Shown here one piece after another: positions 25,161 to 34,215 of a DNA stretch of 64,000 nucleotides (the first letter of the stretch is position 1; each line of letters begins with the position of its first letter). Source of the stretch: Streptomyces natalensis ATCC 27448 (GTDB lineage Bacteria; Actinomycetota; Actinomycetes; Streptomycetales; Streptomycetaceae); assembly GCF_000935125.1 (NCBI RefSeq), contig NZ_JRKI01000025.1:62001-126000 (forward strand), written 5' to 3'. Both the position numbers and the translations under genes were made by a program. The notes beneath the pieces were generated by a model. That model saw only the letters and a program-made list of their open reading frames with translations, did no database searches and was not told where the DNA came from.

Positions 25161-25820
25161 GTGGTGCGTGACGGCGGGCAACGGGTCCTCGTCCGGGAGC
25201 TGCTGGACCGGTACGGCCGGACCTACGCCGAGGAGTGCGGTATCAGGCTGCGCAACACCCCGCAGCCGCTCTACCAGCTCCTGGTGCTGGCCGATCTGCT
25301 CAGCACGCGGATCCGGGCCTCGGTGGCGGTCGCCGCGGCGCGGGCGCTGTTCGACGCGGGGATGGGCACACCGCGCCGGATGCTGGACGCCACCTGGCAG
25401 CAGCGCGTCGACGCGCTGGGCGAAGGCGGCTACCGGCGCTACGACGAGAGCACCGCCACCCGGCTCGGCGAGGGCGCCGAGCTGCTGCTCGACACATACG
25501 GCGGCGATCTGCGGCGGATGCGGGAGGCGGCCGGCGGCGAGGCCCGCGCGCTGTCCCGTGCGCTCCAGGAGATGCCGGGGGTCGGGCCCACGGGCGCCGC
25601 CATTTTCCTGCGGGAGGTGCAGGGGATCTGGACGGAGTTCGCCCCGTTTCTCGACCCCAAGGCCGTACAGGGCGCGGAGCGGCTGGGGCTGCCGCGCGAC
25701 GGGGCGAAGCTGGCGGGGCTGATCGAGGAGGGCGAGGAGGCCGCGTTCGCCTCGGCGCTGGTGCGGGCGGCCCTGGACCGGGGGATCGCCGAGGAGGTCC
25801 GGGAGGCCGCGGCGGGGTGA
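25161..25820 (+). CDS. HhH-GPD/endonuclease III-like protein
   Basis: A 219-residue helix-hairpin-helix DNA repair glycosylase-like protein. The HhH motif is MPGVGPTGAAIF (about 150-162); the region before it matches the all-helical glycosylase core (LLVLADLLSTRIRASVA). The iron-sulfur cysteine loop of endonuclease III is absent, and the catalytic Lys of bifunctional enzymes is not evident, so its activity is uncertain. The GTG at 25161 has AAGGAG 8 nt upstream. Its position after ku and the LigD remnant suggests a repair cluster. Confidence 0.8.
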   Translation: MVRDGGQRVLVRELLDRYGRTYAEECGIRLRNTPQPLYQLLVLADLLSTRIRASVAVAAARALFDAGMGTPRRMLDATWQQRVDALGEGGYRRYDESTATRLGEGAELLLDTYGGDLRRMREAAGGEARALSRALQEMPGVGPTGAAIFLREVQGIWTEFAPFLDPKAVQGAERLGLPRDGAKLAGLIEEGEEAAFASALVRAALDRGIAEEVREAAAG

Positions 25821-25856
25821 GGGCGCTGAGCCCCGACGACGCCGTGCCCCCACCCG

Positions 25857-26364
25857 TCACGCCACCAACGCCGCCACCAGCGCCAGCCCCGCCACGAAGC
25901 ACGCCACATAGTCGCCGCCCGCCCCCCGAGGCGGCCGTGACGACCCGCCCCGCCACCCAGCTGCCCAGCGCCAACAACCCCCCGATGACCAGCAGTTTCG
26001 CCAGCGCACGGCCCGGTCCCGCAACCACGCACAGGGGCACCACCACCAGCGGCACGGCGCCGTAGGTGCACCACGTCACGGCGCGCAGCGCGCGGCCCGG
26101 TGGCGGGCCGGCCGCCAGCGCGTCCGCGAGCAGCCGCACATACAACAGCGTCCCGGCGGGGCCGAGCACCGCGAGCAGCAGCGCCGGGTCCTGGTACGCG
26201 GGGCGGGCGAAGCCCTGGGCGAGCAGCAGCACGGCCAGGCCGAGCAGCGTGGTCGTGGCGTTCTGGGCGATCACCCGCCGCCGTACCGGACCGGTGGCCG
26301 CGGCCCAGCCGGCCGGCACGTCGCACAGCAGCAGCGCCGTGCCCGCGGCCATCCAGCCGTTCAC
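25857..26364 (-). pseudogene. MrpF/MnhF-like antiporter subunit, frameshifted
   Basis: A multi-helix membrane protein like subunit F of Mrp cation/proton antiporters. Helices include ALLLCDVPAGWAAA, ATTTLLGLAVLLLAQG and LLLAVLGPAGTLLYVRLLA, followed by two more (CTYGAVPLVVVPLCVVAG, LLVIGGLLALGSWVAG). The GTG start overlaps the stop of the upstream E-like gene (GTGA). The frame then runs into non-coding sequence, but a +1 shift at the C6/G6 run (25922-25927) continues into VACFVAGLALVAALVA and a stop at 25857. One extra base therefore breaks the gene; sequencing error or true decay are both possible. Confidence 0.6.
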
Positions 26365-26552
26365 CGGTCGCGGGACGCGCGCCGCGCGGCGCGGGCGGCG
26401 CAGGCGGCCAGCAGCGCGGACAGGGCGCCGACCACCCACTCCAGCGTGCCGACGCTGCTGATCAGCACGATCCACAGCGCGGTCAACGCCGCCCACCAGC
26501 CCAGGAGTTCGGCCCCGGCCGCGAGCGCCGCGGCCGCCGCCGGGCGAGTCAT
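26361..26552 (-). CDS. MrpE/MnhE-like small membrane protein
   Basis: A 63-residue protein with two predicted membrane helices (LLGWWAALTALWIVLISSV and EWVVGALSALLAACAA), matching the N-terminal part of subunit E of Mrp Na+/H+ antiporters. Full-length MrpE proteins are about 160 residues, so this is a short version. An AGGAGGTG ribosome-binding site lies 7 nt upstream of the ATG. It overlaps the following F-like gene by 4 nt. None of the large subunits A-D are present here, so a functional antiporter from this locus alone is doubtful. Confidence 0.65.
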   Translation of the reverse strand: MTRPAAAAALAAGAELLGWWAALTALWIVLISSVGTLEWVVGALSALLAACAARAARRASRDR

Positions 26553-26595
26553 CCGTGCACCTCCTGTCTCCGTCGCCCCGTCACCCTTCACTCCC

Positions 26596-28980
26596 TCACC
26601 CCGTCCACGTCCAGTCCGCCACCTCCGGCAGATCCGTCCCGTGCTCCCGGATCCAGGCGTGATGGCGGGTACGGGTATCGGCCATCGCCTGCCGCAGGGC
26701 CACCGCGCGCACCCCCAGGCCCGGGACGCGGTCCACGACGTCCATGACCAGGCGGTAGCGGTCGAGATCATTGCGGACGACCATGTCGAAGGGGGTGGTC
26801 GTGGTGCCCTCCTCCTTGTAGCCGCGGACATGCAGATGGGGGTGGCCGGTGCGCCGGTAGCACAGCCGGTGGATCAGCCAGGGGTAGCCGTGGTACGCGA
26901 AGATCACCGGCTTGTCGGGCGTGAACAGCGCGTCGTACTCGAAGTCCGGCATCCCGTGCGGGTGTTCCCCCGGCGGCAGCAGCCGGGCCATGTCGACGAC
27001 ATTGACCACCCGCACCGTCAGCTCGGGCAGATGACGGCGCAGCAGACCGGCGGCGGCCAGGGTCTCCTGGGTCGGCACGTCCCCGGCGCAGGCCAGCACC
27101 ACATCGAGGTCGCCGCCGTCCTCGGTGCCCGCCCACGCCCACGCCCCGGCGCCGCGGGCGCAGTGGGCGCGCGCCTCCTCCAGCGTGAGCCAGTCGAAGC
27201 ACGGCTGCTTGCCGGCCACGATGACATTGACGTAATCACGGCTGCGCAGCGCGTGCTCGGCCACGCAGAGCAGGGTGTTGGCGTCCGGCGGCAGATAGAC
27301 GCGCACGACCTCCGGGCTCTTGTTGAGGATGTGGTCGACGAAACCGGGGTCCTGGTGGGAGAAGCCGTTGTGGTCCTGGCGCCAGACATGGGACGTCAGC
27401 AGATAGTTCAGCGAGGCGACGGGACGCCGCCAGGGGAGCCGGCGGGCGGTGCGCAGCCACTTGATGTGCTGGTTGACCATCGAGTCGACGATGTGCGCGA
27501 ACGCCTCGTAACTGGAGAACAGCCCGTGCCGCCCGGTGAGCAGATAGCCCTCCAGCCAGCCCTGGCACAGATGCTCCGAGAGCACCTCCATGACCCGGCC
27601 CTCGCGCGACAGATGCTCGTCGGTGCCGACCGTTTCGGCCTGCCAGTCCTTGCCGGTGGCTTCGTAGAGGGCCTCCAGACGGTTGGAGGCCGTTTCGTCG
27701 GGGCCGACGACGCGGAAGTCACGGCGCCGCGCGGTAGCCGCCATGACCGCCCGCAGCATGCCGCCGAGCACCCGGGTCGGCTCGTGCAGCACGGTGCCGG
27801 GCTTGTCGACGTCCACCGCATGCCGCTCCAGAGGCGGCAGCGGCAGCTCGCGCAGCAGCAGCCCGCCGTTGGCGTGCGGGGAGGCGCCCAGCCGCCGGGA
27901 CCCCTCGGGCACACACGCCAGCACGTCCGGCCGCGGCGCGCCCGCGGCGTCGAAGAGCTCCTCCGGCCGGTACGAGCGCAGCCAGCCCTCCAGCTGACGG
28001 CGGTGGTCGACATGGTCGCGTACGCCCGCCAGCGGCACCTGGTGCGCCCGCCAGGTGCCCTCGACGGGCAGCCCGTCGACCTCGCGGGGGCCCGTCCAGC
28101 CCTTGGGCGTCCGCAGCACGATCGCCGGCCAGTGCGGGCGCTCCGTCTCGCCGCCGGAACGGGCGCGGCGCTGGATGTCGCCGATCCGGTCCAGCGCCCG
28201 GTCCATGGCGGCGGCCAGCGCATCGTGCACGGTCGCGGGGTCGTTGCCGACGACGTAGAGCGGATCGTGGCCGTAGCCGCGCAGCAGGGCGTCCAGCTCG
28301 TCGTGCGGGATCCGGGCCAGCACGGACGGGTTGGCGATCTTGTAGCCGTTGAGGTGCAGGATCGGCAGGACCGCGCCGTCATGGACCGGGTTGAGGAACT
28401 TGGTGGCGTGCCAGGACGCGGCCAGCGGCCCCGTCTCCGCCTCGCCGTCCCCGATCACACAGGCCACCAGCAGCCGCGGATTGTCGAACGCCGCCCCGTA
28501 GGCATGGGCGAGGGAATAGCCCAGCTCACCGCCCTCATGAATCGAGCCCGGCGTCTCCGGCGCGACATGGCTGGGGACCCCGCCGGGGAACGAGAACTGA
28601 CGGAAGAGCCGCTCCATGCCCGCACGGTCCCGGCCGACATCCGGGTAGGTCTCGCCGTACGTGCCGTCGAGCCAGGAATTGGCCAGGACGGCAGGACCGC
28701 CGTGGCCCGGCCCCCAGATGCACAGCGCCTCCAGATCGCGGGCCTTGATGACGCGATTGAGGTGGGTGTACACGAGGTTGAGGCCCGGCGAGGTGCCCCA
28801 GTGGCCGAGCAGCCGCGGTTTGATGTGCTCGGGGCGCAGCGGCTCGGTCAGCAGGGGATTGGCCATCAGATAGATCTGGCCGACGGCCAGATAGTTGGCC
28901 GCCCGCCAGTGGGCGTCCAGGGTGCGCAGTTCGGCGGGGTCGAGGTGGGTCGGGGCGGGCGGCGTCGCTGCGTCGCGCAT
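26596..28980 (-). CDS. Xylulose-5-P/fructose-6-P phosphoketolase
   Basis: A 794-residue thiamine-diphosphate enzyme that splits xylulose 5-phosphate (and often fructose 6-phosphate) into acetyl phosphate and an aldose phosphate. Signature 1 EGGELGYS is at 149-156. The TPP/Mg motif GDGEAETG is at 177-184, and GHG at 92-94 belongs to the active site. Length and start match the family. ATG 28980 is supported by GGAG 6 nt upstream; an ATG two codons earlier overlaps the DUF5133 stop. It offers a carbon-efficient route to acetyl-CoA. No acetate kinase or phosphotransacetylase gene lies beside it. Confidence 0.96.
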   Translation of the reverse strand: MRDAATPPAPTHLDPAELRTLDAHWRAANYLAVGQIYLMANPLLTEPLRPEHIKPRLLGHWGTSPGLNLVYTHLNRVIKARDLEALCIWGPGHGGPAVLANSWLDGTYGETYPDVGRDRAGMERLFRQFSFPGGVPSHVAPETPGSIHEGGELGYSLAHAYGAAFDNPRLLVACVIGDGEAETGPLAASWHATKFLNPVHDGAVLPILHLNGYKIANPSVLARIPHDELDALLRGYGHDPLYVVGNDPATVHDALAAAMDRALDRIGDIQRRARSGGETERPHWPAIVLRTPKGWTGPREVDGLPVEGTWRAHQVPLAGVRDHVDHRRQLEGWLRSYRPEELFDAAGAPRPDVLACVPEGSRRLGASPHANGGLLLRELPLPPLERHAVDVDKPGTVLHEPTRVLGGMLRAVMAATARRRDFRVVGPDETASNRLEALYEATGKDWQAETVGTDEHLSREGRVMEVLSEHLCQGWLEGYLLTGRHGLFSSYEAFAHIVDSMVNQHIKWLRTARRLPWRRPVASLNYLLTSHVWRQDHNGFSHQDPGFVDHILNKSPEVVRVYLPPDANTLLCVAEHALRSRDYVNVIVAGKQPCFDWLTLEEARAHCARGAGAWAWAGTEDGGDLDVVLACAGDVPTQETLAAAGLLRRHLPELTVRVVNVVDMARLLPPGEHPHGMPDFEYDALFTPDKPVIFAYHGYPWLIHRLCYRRTGHPHLHVRGYKEEGTTTTPFDMVVRNDLDRYRLVMDVVDRVPGLGVRAVALRQAMADTRTRHHAWIREHGTDLPEVADWTWTG

Positions 28981-28982
28981 GC

Positions 28983-29183
28983 TCATCTCCTCGCGAGATA
29001 GCTCTCCGCCGCGGTGACCGCCTCGCGGGCGGTGCGGCGGCCCGTCAGAACGCACAGGGTGTAGGCGACATCCTCCAGCCGGCGGCGCCTGGCCGGATCG
29101 CGGGGCTCGGCGTGCACCAGGTCCTCCCAGAGCCGGTAGCGCCGCAGATGCGAGGCGAGCACGGTCTTGTCCGGCAGCAGCAT
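28983..29183 (-). CDS. DUF5133 small protein
   Basis: A 66-residue protein of the DUF5133 family, common in Streptomyces and of unknown function. It starts MLLPDKTVL and contains the conserved LASHLRRYRLWEDL and YTLCVLTGRRTAREAV segments, with the appearance of a helical bundle. It lies immediately upstream of the phosphoketolase gene, with an ATGA overlap to an alternative start of that gene, so the two are probably co-expressed. Confidence 0.85.
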   Translation of the reverse strand: MLLPDKTVLASHLRRYRLWEDLVHAEPRDPARRRRLEDVAYTLCVLTGRRTAREAVTAAESYLARR

Positions 29184-29394
29184 GCTGTCTCCCGCGTGGT
29201 GAGCGCTCCCGAGGCCCGTCCCGAAACCCTCCCGCAGGCGCCTCGCGCCAACCGGAGGTGGGATGTCCCACGGTGGACCCGTCACCCGGCGCACGCAACC
29301 GGAGGCACCCTGTGCCGGTCGGTGGTGCCGGCCGGCGGTGTCGGTCGGTCGGGTGGTCCGCTCGGCCGGCGGTCTGCCCGGTCGGGCGGACCGC

Positions 29395-29565
29395 TCAGTC
29401 GGGCGGTTCCGGCGCCGGGTGCTCGCCCGGCCCCGTGCCCGGCGGTTCCTTCGGGCCCGGTCCCCCCGGCTCCGGTTCCGGCTCGGCCGGGCGGGGATCG
29501 CGCGGCAACGGATCCGGCTCGCGCGGCACGGGGCCCGGTCCGTCAGGTGTCGGCTCGGTGGTCAT
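29395..29565 (-). CDS. Small proline-rich protein (56 residues)
   Basis: An open frame starting at ATG 29565, with an excellent AGGAGG ribosome-binding site 7 nt upstream. It encodes 56 residues, about 40 percent proline, with alternating EP, DP and GP units and only one basic-to-acidic patch. It has no signal peptide and no cysteine. It would be soluble, acidic and probably unstructured. It lies between the flavoprotein gene and the DUF5133 gene, same strand. I recognise no family; expression is supported only by the ribosome-binding site and codon bias. Confidence 0.55.
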   Translation of the reverse strand: MTTEPTPDGPGPVPREPDPLPRDPRPAEPEPEPGGPGPKEPPGTGPGEHPAPEPPD

Positions 29566-29689
29566 GGCGCCCCTCCTTCCTCAACCATGGTGCGCGCGCC
29601 CAAGCAGCTGCGCGCGGTCATGCCGGGCGGCTAACCGACGACCAGAGGGGTAAACGTGGCCAGAAACCGGGCGCGGATCCCGCCGCGGC

Positions 29690-30919
29690 TCACACCAGCT
29701 CCGTCAACGGCACGCCCGGGTCCGCCAGCCGCTCCGTATCAACCGTCCGGCCGCTGGTCACCAGCGCCCGGATCGGCTCCACCACATCCCAGACGTTCAC
29801 ATTCATCCCCGCCAACACCCGGCCACCGGAGAGCCAGAACGCGATGAACTCGCGGCGCGCCGTATCGCCGCGGAAGACGACCCGGTCATAGCCGCCCCGC
29901 TCCACATGGCCGGTGTACTCCATCCCCAGGTCGTACTGGTCGGTGAAGAAGTACGGCAGCCGGTCGTACGCCACGTCCTGCCCGAGCATCGCCCTGGCCG
30001 CGGCCTGCGGCTGATGGAGGGCGTTCGCCCAGTGCTCGACGCGCAGATGCCTGCCCAGGAACGGATGGAAGGCGTTCGCCACATCGCCCGCGGCATGGAT
30101 GTCCGGATGCGAGGAACGCAGCTGCGCATCGACCACCACACCGTTGTCCACCTCCAGCCCGGCGCCCTCGGCCAGCAGGCTGTTGGGCGTGACCCCGATG
30201 CCTACGATCACCGCATCCGCGGGGATCTGGGTGCCGTCCGCCAGCCGCACCCCGTCCGCATGGCCGAGCGTGCCGGTGATCTCCGCGACCTCGGCGCCGT
30301 AACGGAAGGTGACACCGTGATCGGTGTGCAGATCCGCGAAGATCTGCGCGACCTCGCGGCCCAGCACCCCGAGCAGCGGCAGCTCCGCCGTCTCCACCAC
30401 CGTCACCGCCACCCCCGCGGCCCGGGCGGCGGCCGCGGTCTCCAGCCCGATCCAGCCCCCGCCGACCACCACGATCTGCTGCGCCGCCGGCAGGGCGTCC
30501 TTGATCCGGTCGCTGTCCGCCAGCTGACGCAGCAACAGCACCCCGTCGAGCTCCGCCCCCGGCACCGCGAGCGGGCGCGGCGTGGCCCCCGTGGCCAGCA
30601 GCAGCTTGGCGTAGCCCTGACGGCTCCCGTCGGCCAGGGTCAGCTCATGGGCCGCCGCATCGAGGGCGGTGACCGCCGTCCCCAGCCGCAGATCGACGTC
30701 ATGGTCCTCGTACCACCGCGCCGGATGCACATACACCGACTCGCGCTCCGACGTGCCCATGAGATACCCCTTGGACAGCGGCGGCCGCTCGTACGGGCGC
30801 TCGCTCTCGTCACCCAGCAGCACCAGCGGCCCGTCGAACCCCTCCGCCCGCAATGTCTCCGCCGCCTTGGCGCCGGCCAGCCCCGCTCCGGCGATCACCA
30901 ACGCATTGCTCGTGGCCAT
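29690..30919 (-). CDS. FAD-dependent ferredoxin reductase-like oxidoreductase
   Basis: A 409-residue class I pyridine-nucleotide reductase of the putidaredoxin/rhodocoxin reductase type, passing electrons from NAD(P)H to a [2Fe-2S] ferredoxin. FAD-binding motif GAGLAGAKAAE is at about 11-21. The second, NAD(P)-binding Rossmann motif VVGGGWIGLE is at about 152. The FAD-closing motif HAAGDVANAF lies near 275. It is 96 nt downstream of the siderophore decarboxylase gene on the same strand. A role in iron release or a monooxygenase chain is possible, but no ferredoxin or P450 gene is adjacent. Confidence 0.9.
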   Translation of the reverse strand: MATSNALVIAGAGLAGAKAAETLRAEGFDGPLVLLGDESERPYERPPLSKGYLMGTSERESVYVHPARWYEDHDVDLRLGTAVTALDAAAHELTLADGSRQGYAKLLLATGATPRPLAVPGAELDGVLLLRQLADSDRIKDALPAAQQIVVVGGGWIGLETAAAARAAGVAVTVVETAELPLLGVLGREVAQIFADLHTDHGVTFRYGAEVAEITGTLGHADGVRLADGTQIPADAVIVGIGVTPNSLLAEGAGLEVDNGVVVDAQLRSSHPDIHAAGDVANAFHPFLGRHLRVEHWANALHQPQAAARAMLGQDVAYDRLPYFFTDQYDLGMEYTGHVERGGYDRVVFRGDTARREFIAFWLSGGRVLAGMNVNVWDVVEPIRALVTSGRTVDTERLADPGVPLTELV

Positions 30920-31015
30920 TCCCGCTCAGCTCCCTTGATCCCGTACTTCAGGCCACAGGTACCCACTGAGCGGCCGGGCCGATCCCGCCGAAGGTGTTGC
31001 CGGGGGCCGAGCGCG

Positions 31016-32257
31016 TCAGACCTCGTCAGCCGCGGCACCGTCCCCCGTGCCCGCGCCCAGGAAGTGGAAACCGGGCCGCGGATGCATCAGGAAGTCATGG
31101 TGCGAGATGTTCCACGCGTACGCCCCTGCCACCCCGAAGACCACCCGGTCACCGGCCCGCAGCCCCGGCGCCGGCACCTCCCGCGCCAGCACGTCCTTCG
31201 GCGTGCACAGCTGACCGGCCAGCGTCACCCGGTCGCCCGACGCCTCCGGCCGGGGCCACGCATGCGGCCACGGCTCGTTTGACGGCAGCACCGTGCAGGG
31301 CTGGTCATGGCCCTTGGTCGCCGGGGTCCGCAGATGGTGGGTACCGCCGCGCACCACCGCGAACTCCGCACCGTGACTGCGCTTCACATCCAGCACCTCG
31401 GTGGCGTACCAGCCGCAGTACGCGGTGAGCGCACGGCCCGGCTCGATCCGCAGCGTCAGCCCCGGGTGCGCCGCGGCGAGCCGGGCAAGCCCCACCCCGT
31501 AGGCCGTCCAGTCGAAACGGGCACCGGGATCCGCATAGTCGACGGCCATCCCGCCGCCGAGCGTCACCTCGGTGAGCGGGAACCCGTGCCGCGCGGCCAG
31601 CCGCACCGCCCAGGTGACGATCGCCCCGGCCACGGCCAGCTGCTCGGGCGCCTCCAGCCCGCTCGCCAAGTGGGCGTGCACGCCGCGCAGTTCGAGATGC
31701 GGAAGGCCGCCGTCGGTCAGCAGCGCGACGACCTCGTCCGCCTGCGCGGGATCCAGACCGAAGGGCGTCGGGCGACCGCCCATCGCCAGCGCACTGCCGT
31801 CCAGGGCGCCGCCGCCCACCGGGAGGTTGAACCGCGGCAGTACGGCGATCCGCCGGTCACCGGCGTGCCGGGCGGCCAGCTCGGCCAGCATGCGCAGCTC
31901 GTACACGCTCTCCACATGGAAGCGCTCGACGCCCCGCTCCAGCGCCTCGCCGATCTCCGCCGGCGTCTTGCCGGGACCACCGAACGCCAGCGGCGCCCCG
32001 GGGACCGCCTTGCCGACATGCATCAGCTCCCCGCCCGAGGACACCTCGTAGCCGTCGACATACGGGCGCAGCGCCGTCAGGATCTCCGGCTCCGGGTTCG
32101 CCTTCGCGGCGTAATAGAGCTCCACGGAGGACGGAAGCGCGGCCCGGACACCGGCCAGGTGCTCCCGAAGGGCCGTCAGGTCATACACATAGGCCGGGAG
32201 CTCCTCGGAGCGCAGAGTGCGGACCAGGTCGCGTACCGGGGGAGTGGGGGCGGTCAT
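31016..32257 (-). CDS. PLP-dependent decarboxylase (fold type III, SbnH-like)
   Basis: A 413-residue alanine-racemase-fold decarboxylase related to diaminopimelate decarboxylase. The PLP lysine is Lys52 in YYAAKANP. Other family motifs are LRGVHAHLAS, the phosphate loop after TLGGGMAVDY, IEPGRAL and the catalytic-cysteine region GQLCTPKD. In staphyloferrin B biosynthesis the related SbnH decarboxylates a citryl-diaminopropionate intermediate, so a similar role on a citryl-amino acid is the best inference. Its start overlaps the NIS synthetase stop by 4 nt (ATGA), and it is the last of five overlapping genes. Confidence 0.88.
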   Translation of the reverse strand: MTAPTPPVRDLVRTLRSEELPAYVYDLTALREHLAGVRAALPSSVELYYAAKANPEPEILTALRPYVDGYEVSSGGELMHVGKAVPGAPLAFGGPGKTPAEIGEALERGVERFHVESVYELRMLAELAARHAGDRRIAVLPRFNLPVGGGALDGSALAMGGRPTPFGLDPAQADEVVALLTDGGLPHLELRGVHAHLASGLEAPEQLAVAGAIVTWAVRLAARHGFPLTEVTLGGGMAVDYADPGARFDWTAYGVGLARLAAAHPGLTLRIEPGRALTAYCGWYATEVLDVKRSHGAEFAVVRGGTHHLRTPATKGHDQPCTVLPSNEPWPHAWPRPEASGDRVTLAGQLCTPKDVLAREVPAPGLRAGDRVVFGVAGAYAWNISHHDFLMHPRPGFHFLGAGTGDGAAADEV

Positions 32258-34215
32258 CGGGTGCTCCAGGAGGGGGTGTCATCGGTGCGTACGGTGTCAT
32301 CGGTGCGCACGGCGCCGTTCAGGACCGACTCGGCCAGCGGCGAGGGCAGCCGAACGTAACCGGCCTCCCGGTCGGCCTTGCGCTCCCACCGGGTCAGCAG
32401 ATTGGCCTTGGCGGGCAGCGGGACGCCCGCCAGCAGCGCGGCGAGCCGGGGTGGGCAGCCGTGGCGGTCCGCATGGACCTGGAGGGTGCGCCGCACCTGC
32501 GCCCACAGGTCCGCCTCGGTGCCCGGATGCAGATCGGCCAGCGCGGCGAGCATCTCGGCGACGTGATTGACCAGCAGGCAGTACACGACCCGGTCCCAGC
32601 CGCGCTGTGCGTCGTACGTCATCGGCCCGGCGACGTCCTCCGGGAGCGAGGCCAGCAGCCCGGCATGGTGTTCGGGGACCAGCTTGGTGCCCTCCAGGTC
32701 GCGGAAGAGCACCTGGGCGGGCATACCGTCGCCGTCCACACAGACCAGGACGTTCTGAAGGTGCGGCTCCAGCACCACCCCGTGGTCGAAGTACGCGGCG
32801 AGCACCGGCGGCAGCAGCAGATTCAGGTAGGCGGCCCACCAGTCGAGCGCGGCCTGCGGACCGGCGCCGTCCAGGAGACGCGAGACATGCGCCGGGCTGT
32901 GCGGGTACTCGTCGGCGACCGCGGCGGCCAGCAGCGGCGTGGTGCCGGGCAGCAGCCGCTGGGACAGGCCCTCGCGGACGATCACGCCGAACCCTTCGAG
33001 CAGCCCGGTGTCGGGGCGGCCGTCCGGGCCCGGCAGCGCAAGACTGCGGTAGGCGGGCTCGCGCAGCACCGCGCTCCCCGGGAAGCGCGCGGCCAGATCG
33101 GCGAACACCGGCGCCAGCAGCCGGGTGAGCGCCACGGCGCCCGACAGCTCATAACTGGCGTTCTTCCGCAGGCAGTTGGTGATCCTGACGTTCAGGCTGA
33201 ACTTGAGGAAGGACGCGCCGTCGTAGAGCGTGCGCACGGACGCGGTCGCTGCGAAGACAGTCTCACTGGCTCCCAGGACGCGGAGGTCGCCACGGCCCAG
33301 CGCCTCCTTCAGACCCGGATGGCCGCACAGCAGCTCGTACTGCCAGGGGTGGACCGGCAGCAGCCGGAAGCCGTCCGGGACACCACGATGCAGCGCATCC
33401 AGAGGCGCGGCGGCGCCCTCGTCGGCGGCCTCCTCAACGATCAGCTCCTCGCGTACGGCGAGCAGCAGCAGCGGGAACGACGCCCCGGCTTCCGGCGCGT
33501 ACGACCGCCAGGAGACGGGGTCGCCGGAGCGGGCCTTGGGGGTGGGATGGAAACGGTGGCCGAGGACGAGGGACTGCTCGGACGCCAGGTAGGTGGCTTG
33601 CCGGTCCGCGTCGGGTGCCGTGCTGCCGGCTGCCCCGGTGGCGAGAGCCTGGGGGGCGAGCGCCCGCCTGTCCGGTGTCCGGCCGCCCGGCGCGCGGCCG
33701 CCCGGCGCCCGGCTGTCGAGCGCGGTGGCCACGGCCTGATGGCTGGAGGCGATCTGGTCCAGGAACTCGTCGTTGTGCACCCCGGTCCGCAGCGACAGCT
33801 CCGCATGGACGTACTCGGCCAGCCGCCGCCAGCCGACCTCCCGCCAGCCGCCGTCGGCCTCCTCCGTCACCGGGCCGGCGAAGCGGTGCGCGCCGATCAG
33901 TGAGGTACGGCGCAACGTGACCCGCAGCAGAACGCCACGGCGCGGCAGCCGCAGCAGCAGATGGCCGGCGTCGACGGCCGTCTGGTGCTCGGGGCCGGAG
34001 ACCTCGCGCAGCAGGCAGTTCAGGAGAGTGTGGGCGACGGCGTGGTCTGCGGTGGGCGGACCGGCGGGGGGCGGGGCGGGGGCTGGGGCTGGGGTCATAG
34101 GGGTGGCCTGGGTGGGGCCGGTGGTCGCGGGGGGCTCGGGGGTCCGGGCGGTGCCGGCGTCCTGGGCGGTGGCGGGGTCCTGGGCAGTGGTGGGGGAATT
34201 GCTCAGCGGGGGCAT
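32254..34215 (-). CDS. NIS siderophore synthetase (IucA/IucC family), copy 1
   Basis: A 653-residue NRPS-independent siderophore synthetase that activates a carboxylate (citrate or a derivative) with ATP and couples it to an amine. Family motifs are HPWQ at about 289, FSLNVRITNCLRKN at about 340, and EPHLQN followed by RDLEGTK near 500. The N-terminal 57 residues are a Pro/Ala/Thr-rich low-complexity stretch (PAPAPAPPPAGPP) outside the normal fold. The ATG at 34215 shares one base with the MFS stop (TGATG). It lies in the ATP-grasp/NIS/MFS/NIS/decarboxylase operon. Confidence 0.92.
   Translation of the reverse strand: MPPLSNSPTTAQDPATAQDAGTARTPEPPATTGPTQATPMTPAPAPAPPPAGPPTADHAVAHTLLNCLLREVSGPEHQTAVDAGHLLLRLPRRGVLLRVTLRRTSLIGAHRFAGPVTEEADGGWREVGWRRLAEYVHAELSLRTGVHNDEFLDQIASSHQAVATALDSRAPGGRAPGGRTPDRRALAPQALATGAAGSTAPDADRQATYLASEQSLVLGHRFHPTPKARSGDPVSWRSYAPEAGASFPLLLLAVREELIVEEAADEGAAAPLDALHRGVPDGFRLLPVHPWQYELLCGHPGLKEALGRGDLRVLGASETVFAATASVRTLYDGASFLKFSLNVRITNCLRKNASYELSGAVALTRLLAPVFADLAARFPGSAVLREPAYRSLALPGPDGRPDTGLLEGFGVIVREGLSQRLLPGTTPLLAAAVADEYPHSPAHVSRLLDGAGPQAALDWWAAYLNLLLPPVLAAYFDHGVVLEPHLQNVLVCVDGDGMPAQVLFRDLEGTKLVPEHHAGLLASLPEDVAGPMTYDAQRGWDRVVYCLLVNHVAEMLAALADLHPGTEADLWAQVRRTLQVHADRHGCPPRLAALLAGVPLPAKANLLTRWERKADREAGYVRLPSPLAESVLNGAVRTDDTVRTDDTPSWSTR

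Noticed and set aside
26446..29001. Plus-strand open frame of about 850 codons over the phosphoketolase gene
   Set aside because: It is antisense to a clearly recognisable phosphoketolase and arises from high-GC codon bias; its translation is low-complexity Arg/Val/Gly-rich with no motif.
34080..34110. G-run cluster that could form a G-quadruplex at the start of NIS copy 1
   Set aside because: The runs are on the non-mRNA strand and are explained by Pro codons of the low-complexity N-terminus; G-runs are common in this genome.
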